Made by a program: the position numbers and the translations under genes. This document shows positions 50,402-61,394 of a stretch of DNA of 64,000 nucleotides, piece by piece. This stretch comes from Sipunculus nudus (Eukaryota > Annelida > Sipuncula > Golfingiida > Sipunculidae), in assembly GCA_026874595.1 (NCBI GenBank), contig CM049306.1, positions 57,976,019 to 58,040,018 on the forward strand, read 5' to 3'. Below the pieces are notes generated by a model. The model was not told the origin of the DNA. It did no database searches and worked only from the letters and a program-made list of their open reading frames with translations. Position 1 is the stretch's first letter, and each line of letters starts with the position of its first letter.

Positions 50402-51114
50402 GTGCGCTCTTTCAGCCATTCGAGCTTTTGCACTTTTGTTTTTGCAGGCCGCCAATTTGAGTATAATATAATGAGGTTGCTTATGAGGGAATCCTATAAG
50501 ATAAAGTAGAAAGACATTAAATAATTGATTTAACTTTTTCGAACAGATACATTGAATCGGAAATGCCAGCCAACCAGAAGAAACCAATGTAATGCCTTCC
50601 TAATTTTAAGGCGGCCTATTCTAACATAAGACGTCTATCAACTTAAGAAGAGCCTTTTATATCATAAAATAGGCAGGAAAATGCGACCCCATGCTTCGCA
50701 CAGTACATACACAGGCTGTTCGTTTTGTTTATATTTACGTGTTTATAACGTGTTGGGGGCCCGTCAAAATAATCCAAACACATTCAACAAGACGTTTTGC
50801 GAATGGCGTTTGCAACTAGTGATCTCAACTTTCGCACATATACCACATTAGGAAACATGATTTTTAGTGCTGGCGCATGTTTCGAGTTTACTATACCAGC
50901 CTTTGGATAAACAAGGTCATACATCCGTCACAGAGGAGTTATAAGAATATTTATGAAACACTGATTACCTACGGTTCAGTAATATGAAAGCAGAGTAAGC
51001 CAGAGCTAAAAAAATCTAAAGAAGAGATAGGTGTTTGAATTGCTCTTTTAAGTTTTTTTTTAAATCATTAGATATCAGTTGAAGAACTGCTTACTAAATC
51101 ATTTGAACTTTAGG
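50402..51114. other. Non-coding stretch upstream of the glycosidase
   Basis: No gene; distal upstream region of the GH27 gene. Confidence 0.5.
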
Positions 51115-51148
51115 GTCATGTGACTCGGTTGGAGGGCCGTCATGTGAT
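51115..51148 (+). promoter_or_regulatory. Paired TCATGTGA (M-box/CLEAR-like) sites
   Basis: GTCATGTGAC at 51115-51124 and GTCATGTGAT at 51139-51148 lie 155-190 bp before the ATG of a lysosomal-type enzyme gene. TCATGTGA is the M-box bound by MiT/TFE factors, which control lysosomal genes, and differs by one base from CLEAR (GTCACGTGAC). A third weaker match in reverse (TACATGACA) is near 51166. Regulation is inferred from the motif only. Confidence 0.45.
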
Positions 51149-51302
51149 AGGAAAATCGATGTGATTACATGACAATGCAGGATTGGTAAAGTGTAGGATC
51201 GATGACATAAGTCGCACTGGTCATGAATAAATCTCGAAAGCTGGAATAGACATAAACGAGGGGCGGATCACTTGAAGAATAGCCCAGTAACCGAAGACAA
51301 CA

Positions 51303-52520
51303 ATGAAGCTATTTCTGCTTTCCTGTGCTTTGCTACTGCTGACATCATGTGTGATGTCTTTAGACAATGGGCTGGCTCGCATACCACCCATGGGCTTTTT
51401 GTCATGGGATAGATTTCACTGTAACATTGACTGTGATCACGACCCTCAAAATTGCATCAGTGAGAACCTGTTCAAGCAGATGGCAGATCACATGGTATCA
51501 GATGGCTTCCTGGATGTGGGTTACAACTATGTAAACATCGACGATTGCTGGATGGCCAGGGAACGTGATGTGTCTGGAAGACTCGTGGCCGATCCAAAGA
51601 GATTCCCGAACGGCATCAAAAGCCTGGCAGGATATATGCATGATAAAGGCATGAAGCTTGGAATATATGGAGACGTAGGTAAACGCACCTGTGATGGCTA
51701 CCCTGGGAGCCAAAACCATTTCCAGATGGACGCTCAGACCTTCGCTGACTGGGGTGTCGACATGTTGAAGCTTGATGGCTGCTACAGTGACCCAAAACAG
51801 TTCGATGATGCCTACCCTGCCATGGGCGTATGGTTGAACAAGACAGGCTATCCTATACTTTACTCATGCAGCTGGCCTGCTTATCAGGAACCTGGTACTC
51901 AGCCCAATTATACTAAAATTGCCAAGTATTGTAACATATGGAGAAATTACGTGGATATCCAGGACTCCTGGGACAGCCTGATAGGTATCATAAACTTTTA
52001 CGGTGATAACAAACATCACTTTGTCGAGGTAGCAGGACCTGGAAACTTCAATGATCCAGATGAGCTGAACATTGGTAACAATGGTTTGAGTTACGACCAA
52101 GAGAGGGTACAAATGGCCATGTGGTCTATGATGGCTTCCCCACTTTTGATGTCTGTTGACCTTAGGAATATCAGGCCTGAATCCAAAGCTCTGCTGCTGA
52201 ACAAAAACCTCATCGCCATCAATCAGGACAAGATGGGTAAACAAGGACGACGTATCTCAATGAACGGTGACATCCAGATATGGACACGACCTATCCTACC
52301 ACAAGGGACCATGGCCTTTGCCTTCCTGAACACTGGAACTGATGGAATGCCATCCAAGGTGTCGGCCACCCTGACCAGCATGGGAATGACCAGCGCAAAC
52401 GGCTACAACGTCACAGAGGCCTTTGACGGGACGCACATGGGTAAATTCCTGCCATCAGACTCGATCATGGCTAAGGTCAACCCCACTGGTATATTCGTGG
52501 GCGTGGCCAGGCCATGGTAA
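51303..52520 (+). CDS. GH27 glycosidase, alpha-N-acetylgalactosaminidase-like, intronless
   Basis: A 405-residue glycoside hydrolase family 27 enzyme that removes alpha-linked GalNAc or galactose from glycans, expected in lysosomes or secreted. Residues 1-19 form a signal peptide. The TIM barrel opens with LARIPPMGFLSWDRF; the nucleophile is Asp158 (MLKLDGCY) and the acid/base Asp218 (WRNYVDIQDSW). The specificity loop reads YSCSWPAY, with Ser190 and Ala193: Ser and Ala here mark the GalNAc-type enzyme, whereas alpha-galactosidase A has Glu and Leu. VAGPGNFNDPDELNIGN and the SPLLMSVDLR block are family-typical. Sequons lie at Asn179, Asn202 and Asn369. The length is close to animal relatives and complete to the stop. 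It has no intron, unlike vertebrate GLA/NAGA genes. The start ATG follows an in-frame-compatible leader with A at -3. Confidence 0.93.
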   Translation: MKLFLLSCALLLLTSCVMSLDNGLARIPPMGFLSWDRFHCNIDCDHDPQNCISENLFKQMADHMVSDGFLDVGYNYVNIDDCWMARERDVSGRLVADPKRFPNGIKSLAGYMHDKGMKLGIYGDVGKRTCDGYPGSQNHFQMDAQTFADWGVDMLKLDGCYSDPKQFDDAYPAMGVWLNKTGYPILYSCSWPAYQEPGTQPNYTKIAKYCNIWRNYVDIQDSWDSLIGIINFYGDNKHHFVEVAGPGNFNDPDELNIGNNGLSYDQERVQMAMWSMMASPLLMSVDLRNIRPESKALLLNKNLIAINQDKMGKQGRRISMNGDIQIWTRPILPQGTMAFAFLNTGTDGMPSKVSATLTSMGMTSANGYNVTEAFDGTHMGKFLPSDSIMAKVNPTGIFVGVARPW

Positions 52521-52648
52521 TTTTCTGATACAAAGTAGAGAAGCAGGACCAAAAGTGTGTGCACTTAAAGTTAGTAGTTTCTATCAGTGATATATAGTTT
52601 CAAGGACGAGTATTTAATACGTAAATATAGTTTCAAGGACGATTATTT

Positions 52649-52654
52649 AATAAA
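52649..52654 (+). terminator. Candidate polyadenylation signal of the GH27 gene
   Basis: AATAAA 129 bp after the stop codon; the first such hexamer downstream. Confidence 0.45.
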
Positions 52655-55600
52655 ATTACGTATTATTAGTAATAATACGAATTGCACAGTGGATAGTCTA
52701 TGATGTAAACCAAAATTCGGCGAAACAGTCTCATCAACACGCAGGCTTTTCTTTAAAAGGGTAGGTGAATACGAGGATGCATTGCGGTTATTATGTATGA
52801 ATGTATATGATGAACAGGCACTATACGATTACGTTTATTTGGAAAGCATGTCCACTTAATTGTACAAAATGTCACTTCCTTTTATTATTTTGTGTCACTA
52901 CTATTTGCTAACATGATGTCACCAGATTTAATGACTGGAATCTTGTTTACGTGCAGTATGCCTGAGCTCCATTAAAACTGGTTTGGATCTCATGTACTTT
53001 TATACAAAAAGAATGTTGTGTCGAAAACTAGATGCAAAACTAGAACCATGCAAAAATAAAAACATGCAATGAGGCATAGGATTTTTTGTTTGAAGTAAAA
53101 CAGCATATCTACAAGCACTTTCTCCAGATTTTTGTTGGTAACTAAAGCTACATCATATGCACTACGGTAGCAGCTTCATGGATTTACTACAAAGTTACAG
53201 GCACTAGGACATTATTTGTTTAAACAAAACCTTTGTTATTTAGATAACGTACTGAACGCTAAAGGTTAATATCATTGCTATTTAAAATATTTTTTGGGGG
53301 GGTAAAATGAGCATTGTTAGTTCCTGCTAGCATTACCCTGTGAGCACAAATAAACGCAATAATAAAACAGGGTGTGATACCTTACTTATTATTATGTATA
53401 TAATAATTCTACAACTATCCAATGTTAAATTATCCGTGGTTGTGTTTATTGGTGTAAAGTAGGTAATAGATTTACAATTTTTTCATTGCAGAGTTGGACC
53501 TGCTCAATAAGGAAGCACTATATGTAGAATGTTCTATAAAAGAATGATAAAATCAGCTGGTTTATGATTGAGTGATCCGGTGACTTGATTTCATGAATGA
53601 CCTCATACAATTTTTTTTAACATGATTTTTTTTTTCAATTTATGTTTATACGTTCAAAGAAAGCTATCAGCGAAAGTTCAAATAACTTGCGTTAACCTGG
53701 GAGAAAAATGTCTTTGGCATGAATATGCACTCTGGATACTTTTTGGGAAAGAAAAAAAAATCACTTTGTGCATTCTTACCAAATGTTAGTAAGATAACAC
53801 ATTAAAATAGAGACACGAATACAGTGACAAAAAAATGGGGCCATTTTTTCAATTAGTAGTTGAAAAATACGTAACATGATGTCAAATTGTGAGAAGTTTA
53901 CATGCGTGTGTAACAATACTTGAATCGCTATGAACAACACAAAGTTAATTCCATTTTCAGTTATAAGTTTTTGAGTGAAAGTTTAACAGTATTAATACTC
54001 TTCATCATTCCTTTGAAGGGAATGAGATAAGACCAGCATTGAGTACCGAGGTCTCACAAACACACATATATACCTAAGTTTACCCGCGAGGAAAGGAACA
54101 TTTTTTTGTTTGTACGAGTGTTACGAAAAGTCTTCATATGGCTTTAGCTGACCTTATCCGGCGTACCTCCTTATAAGGCGTAAGCTTACTACGCCGAAAA
54201 CGGAAGAGGTTACAATAAATATTTGGTGCGTCTTTTTCTAAATCAAATTTGCAGTTCTTACTGATCCGACGAACCACATCGTAACGACAAATCAATACTC
54301 AACATTTCCCTGAAATTTTACCAGTCCTAACCCATTGTGAAGACACTAAACAGTGCGGCATGCACTTGCGACATCTGGTGTTATCTTCCGAGACTATTAA
54401 GAACGCTGGATCCATGCCATATAAAAAGTTTACAACCTTGTTGCGGAAACCACATATATGAGAGCAGCTGACCGAATCGGAATTAAGTCTAGGGACAAGA
54501 CCTAGCATTCAATGGAACACGTCTGATCAACGGGAAAAAAGTCGTTGGGAAGAGCCTGAATTTAGGGGCATAGTCATATATATATTTATATATACTAATG
54601 AAACAATTGCCAGACCATTAATGAAATTTGATAACGTGAAAAAAAAGAGCAAACAATTACTATCAACTTTTAATTAGTTTGGAATTTAATTTCTAATCGC
54701 ATGTTTCTCAGATATCTCATGACGCATTCAAATAGGTTATTAGTTATTTTTTGAATGACTCTACTGGGAAATGTTTCCGTATTTTCCATACCCAGATACG
54801 ATAGGAAACAGCAACAATAAACTCGGGTTAACAGAATTGTAAAATTGTGAACATTCATAAACTTGTACTTTGCATGATCTGCGAAATTGAAGGAGACGAT
54901 CTCGAAAATGAATAAAGTTTCCTTAATCTTCATAAGTAAATGCACCTTTTTAGTAGACAAGACCGCTGGCGGAAGGGTGATGGCTTCAGACGTAAAAGTA
55001 CGCAGAAGTGTTTAACCAAACGGGAACCTACCATGTGGACACTAGTTTAGCGGCTTACTGGTGTCTTGACTGGTACCGACAAGTTTTATCTCTATTTAAA
55101 GGAGGCAGAAAAGTACTTTCGGAGTCAAGCTCATCACAACATACGCCAAGCGTATAAAATGATCAATACGTATTCCCCTTCTGTTTCATATGGCGTGTCA
55201 TCCCGGTCTCACTTGGGCCACGACCAGTCTTTGCTTGGCAACGCACGTCCCCTAAACAAACCCTGAGCATATATATTTTTATCAAACTTTATTAATGATT
55301 ATACTTTTGTATAAATCTGTTTCCAGTGATTCAAACTCTAGAATGACGTATTGGTAAAACTACAAATTTTCATAAAAAACTCTGTAATCCTTGGATTCCG
55401 GAGCATACGTCAATATTTGTTAACATTACTTTTAAGTCTCTTACACGGACACTTCAATTATATGACCATGTAACAGGCTCGATACAAATTCACACAAGTA
55501 AGCCGCTATAAACAAAACCCAAACAAACAGGAGCTGATGGCAATAATCTCCGTGACAGGCTCGAGTAGGAAGTCACAGGACCATTTAGAGTGCGGGATGT

Positions 55601-55704
55601 TACAGGATATGCCTGCAAGCTGGAAAATGGATAACCTGTGATCCATGTTTTCATGGCTCGAATACTGAATAAAGGCGAACTGTCAGATGGACATACCAAA
55701 AGTT
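52655..55704. other. Non-coding stretch
   Basis: No supported gene in 3 kb of AT-rich sequence. The frames at 54299-54508, 54670-54960 and 55066-55266 have no domains. Confidence 0.45.
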
Positions 55705-56095
55705 TTCTTCAACAAACCTAGCTTGCCTAGCATTTATTCCACTCTCTAGATGTATGCAATATGGCCATGTGTCTATTGATCACTATATAAATCTGGTCAT
55801 GAACTCTCTTCGTCAAGAATAGAGGACCCCTTGAATGGACTGTCTATCGTTCACAGGAACAGTATGAACTACAAGACGATCCACGATACATTTGACGATG
55901 TGTCTCATTTTGCTGAAAAAAAGCATAAATGATTAATTTTTTTTTTCAATAATCATCTATATTATTTTTTATGTAAAACAAAACGTGCATCATTACATCA
56001 AAACATTTGCTGATGTTTTAAACCATCTCAAACAAACATATATAGTTTACACTATTTTGGGAATTATTGGAAAACATTGGAAATTTTGTGTAATG
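55705..56095 (+). repeat. Direct repeat flanking the glycosidase gene, right copy
   Basis: Partner of 49068-49630 in the same orientation, without the 160-bp extra segment. It ends beside the decayed minus-strand gypsy element. Confidence 0.75.
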
Positions 56096-56340
56096 TTCCG
56101 TTTGAAGTAAAAATGAAGACTGGTCTTGGCTAACACATTGCTTTATTGTTAAAGCTCCAATGTATAGGCTCAAGAATATAAAGGGGCTACTTTTTACATC
56201 CCCCTTCCTAAGCAAAAACTAAATTATTAAATATTTAAAAAATAAAGGTAAGCTTTAATGGTTACATATATAGCAGGTTTACCACTCAAGGATAATGCGG
56301 ATTACACTTTTATTCCAGTAATCAAAGATGTTGGATTTCA

Positions 56341-57950
56341 TTACATATTTAAATTCCTTGGTTTTACAACTGGTCTGCAATAACGAGTGTAATATTTTCC
56401 AGTATTTGGTTCACGTGATGTCAGAGGTTCATCTCGTGGGTCTGTTGCTGGACTCTCTGGCACGGAGGGAGGATCATCACATTTAGCATTTGGGTGGAAA
56501 CGAACTCTTTTCTCAGGCTGTAGTTCACTGATTACACGGCGGTTGCGCCGGAGGCGGGACCTTTCTTGGGTCTCCCCTATATATGTGTGTGGTTCACTGT
56601 AGGTATCTGCCACATTAGAGGGTTTCCAAAGCTTTGTGGCTGGGTCCTGCACAGTCACGGGCTGTCCTGGAGAAAGAGGTGCAAGATCTTTAGCATTCTG
56701 ATTATAATATTTCTCTTACAATCCATGTGTTTCTAATAACCTGTTATTAACATGATCCCTCCAGTGCGTTTGGTTTGTGGCACGAAATGGCAGATTGCCC
56801 TGTGATTTGCGGCCATATAGCAGTTCGGCTGGGCTGGGAATAGCCGAATCTATTGTAGTTGTGCGTAGGCGCAGCAAAGCGATGTTTGTATCCATGCCAC
56901 TGGCTTTTGCTTTACTCATGGTCTTTTTTACAGTTTTCACCATGCGCTCAGCAAAATCATGGACTATGGATAGTTTGGTAAACTGGTGACGTGGTCAAAT
57001 CCCCAAACTTTGGCAAACTGTTTGAAATGCTCAGTACCATACTGGGGTCCGTTATCACCGATAACTCGATTGGGAACTCCATATTCGCTGAAGATTTGTT
57101 TCAGTGCACTGACAATGGCCTGGCTTGAGCAATGGGTAGGCATCTTTCTTACAATTGGGAATTTTGTGTAATAGTCTGCTACCAACAAGTATTCAAAATT
57201 GTCTAATTGCAACAGTTCTGTACCAATGATTTGCCATGGGCCTGTTGGGATTTCGTGAGGCAATGTTTCTTTCTGTTATGCATTCTGGTACTCCTGACAG
57301 ATAAGACAACTGGTGTTTCAATATCCTGCTTTAGAACGAGCCAATACGCACAATCTTTAGCGCGTAGCTGACATTTTACCACACCCTGGTGGGCTGCATG
57401 AATTTTCTCTAAGATTTGTTTTTTGGGAATGTATTGGGAACTATAATGCGGTTTTCTTTTAACACGATCCTGTTTTCAACAGACATCTCATCTCTTAATA
57501 ACCAGTATGGTCTCAGGTCTGTTGGTAAGGATTTCTAAAATGCGGCCATCCCGTTACTATGACGTCACACAGAGCATGAAGAACAGGATCTTTTGCAGTC
57601 TCCTGCTTGAGCTGTGAAAGTTTGTCTGAGTTAATTTGCACAAAATTGTCTTTTTTTGTAGATCCTGGTTGATATGTGACGCTTGTTTTGACGGTGAGCG
57701 TGAAAGTCTATCAGCAAGAAGCATGTGTGTTTGCCTGGTTTGTCTGTTATCGAAAGATCATAGTTTTCGAGTCTTAAGAGCAAGCGTTGTAAACGCGGAG
57801 GAGCTGCCAGCAGGTTTTCAGCTAAATCATTCAAGTGGTTTGTAGTCACTTTCCACAACGAAATGTTTGCCGTAGAAATATGTATGGAAGCGTTCGCATC
57901 CAAAGACTACAAGCAGTTTCTCTCAATGTTTGCATAACTTGTTTTTTCTT
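56341..57950 (-). pseudogene. Decayed Ty3/gypsy pol fragment (RNase H then integrase)
   Basis: Read on the minus strand the order is: RNase H remnant (57950-57631, with KTSYANIER, then LLRLENYDLSITDKPGKH), a damaged zinc-binding region (about 57560-57300, including HAAHQGVVKC), integrase core (57263-56964, with VADYYTKFP and VIGDNGPQYGTEHF), a continuation with the FAERMVKTVKK phrase (to 56716), and a polar C-terminal tail (56658-56341) rich in Arg/Glu/Pro. The first catalytic Asp of the integrase core is replaced by Glu (IIGTELL); the second Asp and the Glu are present. Frameshifts occur near 57600, 57270, 56965 and 56700. This is the standard gypsy order and is non-functional. Both ends are cut: on the right it stops against an LTR of another element at 57951. 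Confidence 0.85.
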
Positions 57951-58560
57951 GAGAATTCATGAAGCGTGTGTTGGGCAGGACCTTATAGACTGTTCTAGAA
58001 GTGCAAAATTCCCGGCTTGAGGTGTGAAGGTATATAAAGGGCTGTTGTTTAGAACCAGAGGGCAGACAGCAGAGCAGATACCAGCGGACGCATAAGCGTG
58101 TGTCAGATTCTAAGACCTTATTCGACGAATGCGGCAATTATACATTTTTAAAGATTTTCTCCTGGATGTTATACATTTGGATTTCAGTTTACTGTCTGTG
58201 TTGTTGCAAGAACTTTCCACTGGACTGTCATTCTCCGAGAGTTTACATTCAAAGGACTTATCTTGGTGACAGTGTTGGTATCGAGGTACTGTACCATTAT
58301 CTTTCTCTGTGATTGTATTGACTTGTTGCTATAACGCTGTGTTACTGTATAATTGTATTGATTTAGTGTATTGTATTGTTAGGGTTGTTTTAGGAATAAA
58401 TTATAGTTATTTGTTAACAAAAAAACACTGACTTCTTTATTCATTCCCCTAGACATTTCCCGCTGCGTAGTTTTACAGAATCTGATATTTTTTTTATTTT
58501 TTTTTACAAAATTTGTGTTCATCACGCATACGTGATCTGTTTATATTAGGTTCCGTAACA
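57951..58560 (+). repeat. 5' LTR, truncated at its left end
   Basis: Matches 62395-63004 of the full LTR at an offset of 4444, with a few mismatches only in the first 25 bp and none noticed afterwards. The first 173 bp of the LTR are missing. It contains TATATAAA at 58031-58038, AATAAA at 58395-58400, and ends GTAACA. The open frames inside (58100-58312) are LTR sequence, not genes. Confidence 0.9.
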
Positions 58561-58566
58561 TAAAAT

Positions 58567-58585
58567 TGGGGGCTCTCGTCGGGAT
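58567..58585 (+). other. Primer-binding site, tRNA-Pro-like
   Basis: TGGGGGCTCTCGTCGGGAT starts 6 nt after the LTR end. Its first nine bases equal the tRNA-Pro primer-binding site, TGGGGGCTCGTCCGGGAT; the rest differs by a short insertion and deletion. Confidence 0.6.
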
Positions 58586-58728
58586 GCTTAATTTTTTTCA
58601 AATTTATAAGGCCTTGACCTGGACACGTTGTTTTATCATACATTGTTTACACGATTACATATTGTTTACAGTACATTGTTTACAGGATTTATCTCAGTGT
58701 TTTTTTGTTATTGTTTTAACATCTTAAC

Positions 58729-59900
58729 ATGGCAGATTTCAAACCTGAGACATTTGTTGACGATCCGGACCCTGATCAACTTGAACAGTTGTCCAAAGAC
58801 TAGTTGTTGCGTTTGGGACAACACTTAGGGCTAAATGTGAAAAAAGCTTTAAGAAAGCCTGATATCATTGCTAAAATCATGCAAGATCTTATTAGCAAAG
58901 GTTTAATTGAAGAGAATGAAGTTGCAAAATAAAATAAATGACAGCCTTGCTATGCAATTAGAATTTAAAAAGTTGGAAATGCAACATGAGCTAGCATTAA
59001 AAGAGAAAGAAAATGAAATTGAGTTAAAACGACTGGAGTTAGAAAGACTTAAACTAGAACATAGTCTACGTGCTGCCCCAACTCACAGTTTTGATGTTGC
59101 TAAACACATTAGACTTGTCCCACCTTTTCAGGAAAAAGAGGTTGATAAATATTTCTTACACTTTGAGAAGATGGCTGAAAATTTAAAATGGTCTAAGGAA
59201 TATTGGACTATGCTGTCACAAAGTGTATTGACTGGAAAAGACAGAAAAAATTATAAAGAGCTTTCAGTAGAAGCTGCTGCTGACTATGACCTGGTAAAAC
59301 GGTGAATCCGAAAAGGTTATGAGTTAGTTCCAGAGGCTTACCGCCAGATATTCAGAAATTTGGAAAAGCGCAAAAACAGACCTACGATGAATTTGCTAGG
59401 ACAAAAGAGCAGTTGTTTGATCGCTGGTGTAGTTCTAAAAATGTAATGAAAGATTATGACAATTTGCGCCAGTTGATTTTGCTTGAAGAATTAAAGCGCT
59501 GCATTAATGCAGATGTTAAAACTTTTCTCGATGAGAAAAGTCTTGAAACACTTGACATTGCTGCTCAGTTAGCTGATGAATATTCATTGACACACAAAAT
59601 GTCCTTTACTAGCAAATCAAACCAGTCATTCACAAATAGGAATGTAAAACAGTATGGTCAAAAGAAGTTTACAGCGCAGTCTCTGGGTACTAGTAGTCCT
59701 GATAGTTCACCAAAGCCCAAAGCTACTCCTCAGTCCACGTCCACTGTGTCGAAGTCCAAAGACCAGTCATTTTAAAAGAAAATCTGTAATTACTGCAAGA
59801 AGGAAGGTCATCTAATATCTGACTGCTGGAAACTTCCGAATAAACCAAATAGCAAACCTTCTGGTTTTGTTTCAAAATCTATGCATAGCTATTACAAGAG
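58729..59900 (+). pseudogene. Retrotransposon gag, broken
   Basis: The ATG at 58729 opens a short frame interrupted by TAG at 58801. Read past it, the region looks like a SAP-type helix pair (LGLNVKKALRKPDIIAKIM). A frame change near 58907-58926 leads to a coiled coil (ELALKEKENEIELKRLELER) and a capsid-like part (VPPFQEKEVDKYFLHFEKMA). TGA at 59303 and a frame change near 59360 precede a third open piece (59413-59775). After a stop at 59773 comes a CCHC zinc knuckle at 59785-59826 (CNYCKKEGHLISDC, C-X2-C-X4-H-X4-C). The same TAG, frame change and TGA recur in the second copy at +4444. Confidence 0.85.
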
Positions 59901-59939
59901 CCAGGCTCTTTTCATGTAAATAAGGGGTACAACTCCTTT

Positions 59940-60260
59940 GTTGACTCAAATAAAGAGTTTGATGCTACGGAGGCCCAAGTGCCGACTGAATCCAAAGACG
60001 AATCCGCAGAATTTTGGGGTAAAAACCTTAGTTGATTCCTGCGAGGAATTAAATAAGGCTAGGTCCTTTCAAGACTCCTGCGAGGAGTGTTCTCTAAATG
60101 AGGCTAAGTCATTTTATGACTCTTGAGAGAGTATTTCAGATGAGGCCAGGTCCTCTTATGACAAACAAAAGTTTGTTTCTGCTGAGGAAAATTCCTCTGT
60201 TGACTCCCATGAGGAGTTTGGTAAGGATGTAGATTTCTTAGATGACTCTCAAACAGAGTT
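59940..60260 (+). repeat. Degenerate acidic tandem repeat between gag and protease
   Basis: Units of about 50 bp built on GACTCCTGCGAGGAG with an AATGAGGCTAGGTC phrase recur about six times with divergence. They translate as repeated DSCEE-type acidic motifs in the linker between the zinc knuckle and the protease. A stop codon (TGA at 60124) interrupts it. Confidence 0.65.
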
Positions 60261-60261
60261 T

Positions 60262-60726
60262 ATGACTGACACCTTCAATGTCAGTTCTTTGTTTGTTGAG
60301 GTTGAGGTAGTAGATTCCTCTCCTGACTCTGAAATAGAGTTATTTGAGCCATTCATACATGATGGTTTTGTATCACTTTCAAGTGATTTTTCAGATTCTA
60401 TCCCTAATAGAATTTTGAGGGACACTGGTTCAGGCCAGCCTCTCATGTTAGCAAACAATTTGCCATTTTCTAATAGGTCCTTTACTGGTGCATATGCACT
60501 TGTTAATGGTGTGTTTTCAGACAAGCACACTTCAGTTCCGCTTCACAGTATCCATTTAAAGTCAGATTTGATTTCTAGCAATATTACTGTGGGCATAATA
60601 ACTACTTTACCCTTTAAGAGAATTCAGTTGCTACTAGGCAATGATGTTGCAGGTGATAAAGTACAGCCTGTACCAATAGTGACAGAAAAGCCGTCACTTG
60701 ATCAGGACAATGATCCGGAAAGTTAG
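60262..60726 (+). pseudogene. Retropepsin-like protease segment
   Basis: A 154-codon open frame with the aspartic protease motif LRDTGSGQ (catalytic Asp at 60421) and the later LLLGNDVAG phrase that is typical of retroviral-type proteases. It follows gag directly, as in gypsy elements, and is followed by integrase sequence, not by reverse transcriptase. Confidence 0.75.
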
Positions 60727-60738
60727 GAAATTCCTGGT

Positions 60739-61394
60739 TTGTATCCTTCATGTGCTGTAACTAGAACTATGGCCAAGAAAAACACACATGAGAATAATGG
60801 TCCAGATAATAACACTCTGGGAGTCACTAGTGACCCGTCTAATGACTCGCCCGTACAGGATGCAGCATTCTCAAGGTCAGAACTTATCGCGGAACAGCAT
60901 AAGGACCCTGGTATTTCATGTTTGTTTCCCAGGGCAGTTTCTAAAGATGAACTGTCACAGAACCCAGTTTGTTTCTATGTTAAAAATGGAGTGCGTATGC
61001 GTAAATGGCGACCACCTGATGTATGTGCTGATGATGAGTGGGCCATCAAACATCAAATAGTAATGCCCAAAAGCTTTCGCCATTAAATTCTAAGCATGGC
61101 ACATGAGACTCCTTTGGCTGGCCATTTAGGTATAAATAAAACTTATCAGAAAGTTAGTACACACTTCTTTTGGCCTAACCTCAGGAAGATGTTGTACAAT
61201 ATTGTAAATCATGCCATACATGTCAGATGGTAGGCAAGCCCAATCAGAATCCTCCTTAGGCCCCACTTAGGCCTATTCCTGCTTTCGTGGAACCATTCAG
61301 TAGGATTATTGTTGATTGTGTTGGACCACTGCCCAAAACAAAATCTGGACATGAATACTTGCTGACAATTATGTGCACATCTACCAGGTTCCCA
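60739..61394 (+). pseudogene. Integrase N-terminal part, directly after protease
   Basis: A 115-codon frame (60739-61086) encodes the region that normally precedes the integrase zinc finger (ELIAEQHKDPGISCLF, VMPKSFRH). Past a stop at 61084 comes the HHCC zinc-binding domain (AHETPLAGHLGINKTYQKV, then CKSCHTCQMVGK in another frame). A stop at 61257 follows, then the first part of the catalytic core (IIVDCVGPLPKTKSGHEYLL) with the first Asp at 61314. The second Asp and the Glu are absent: the sequence changes to reverse transcriptase at about 61395. Confidence 0.8.

Noticed and set aside
57907..58312. Open frames repeated at 62282-62756
   Set aside because: These are LTR sequence on both strands; the repetition comes from the LTR pair, not from gene duplication.
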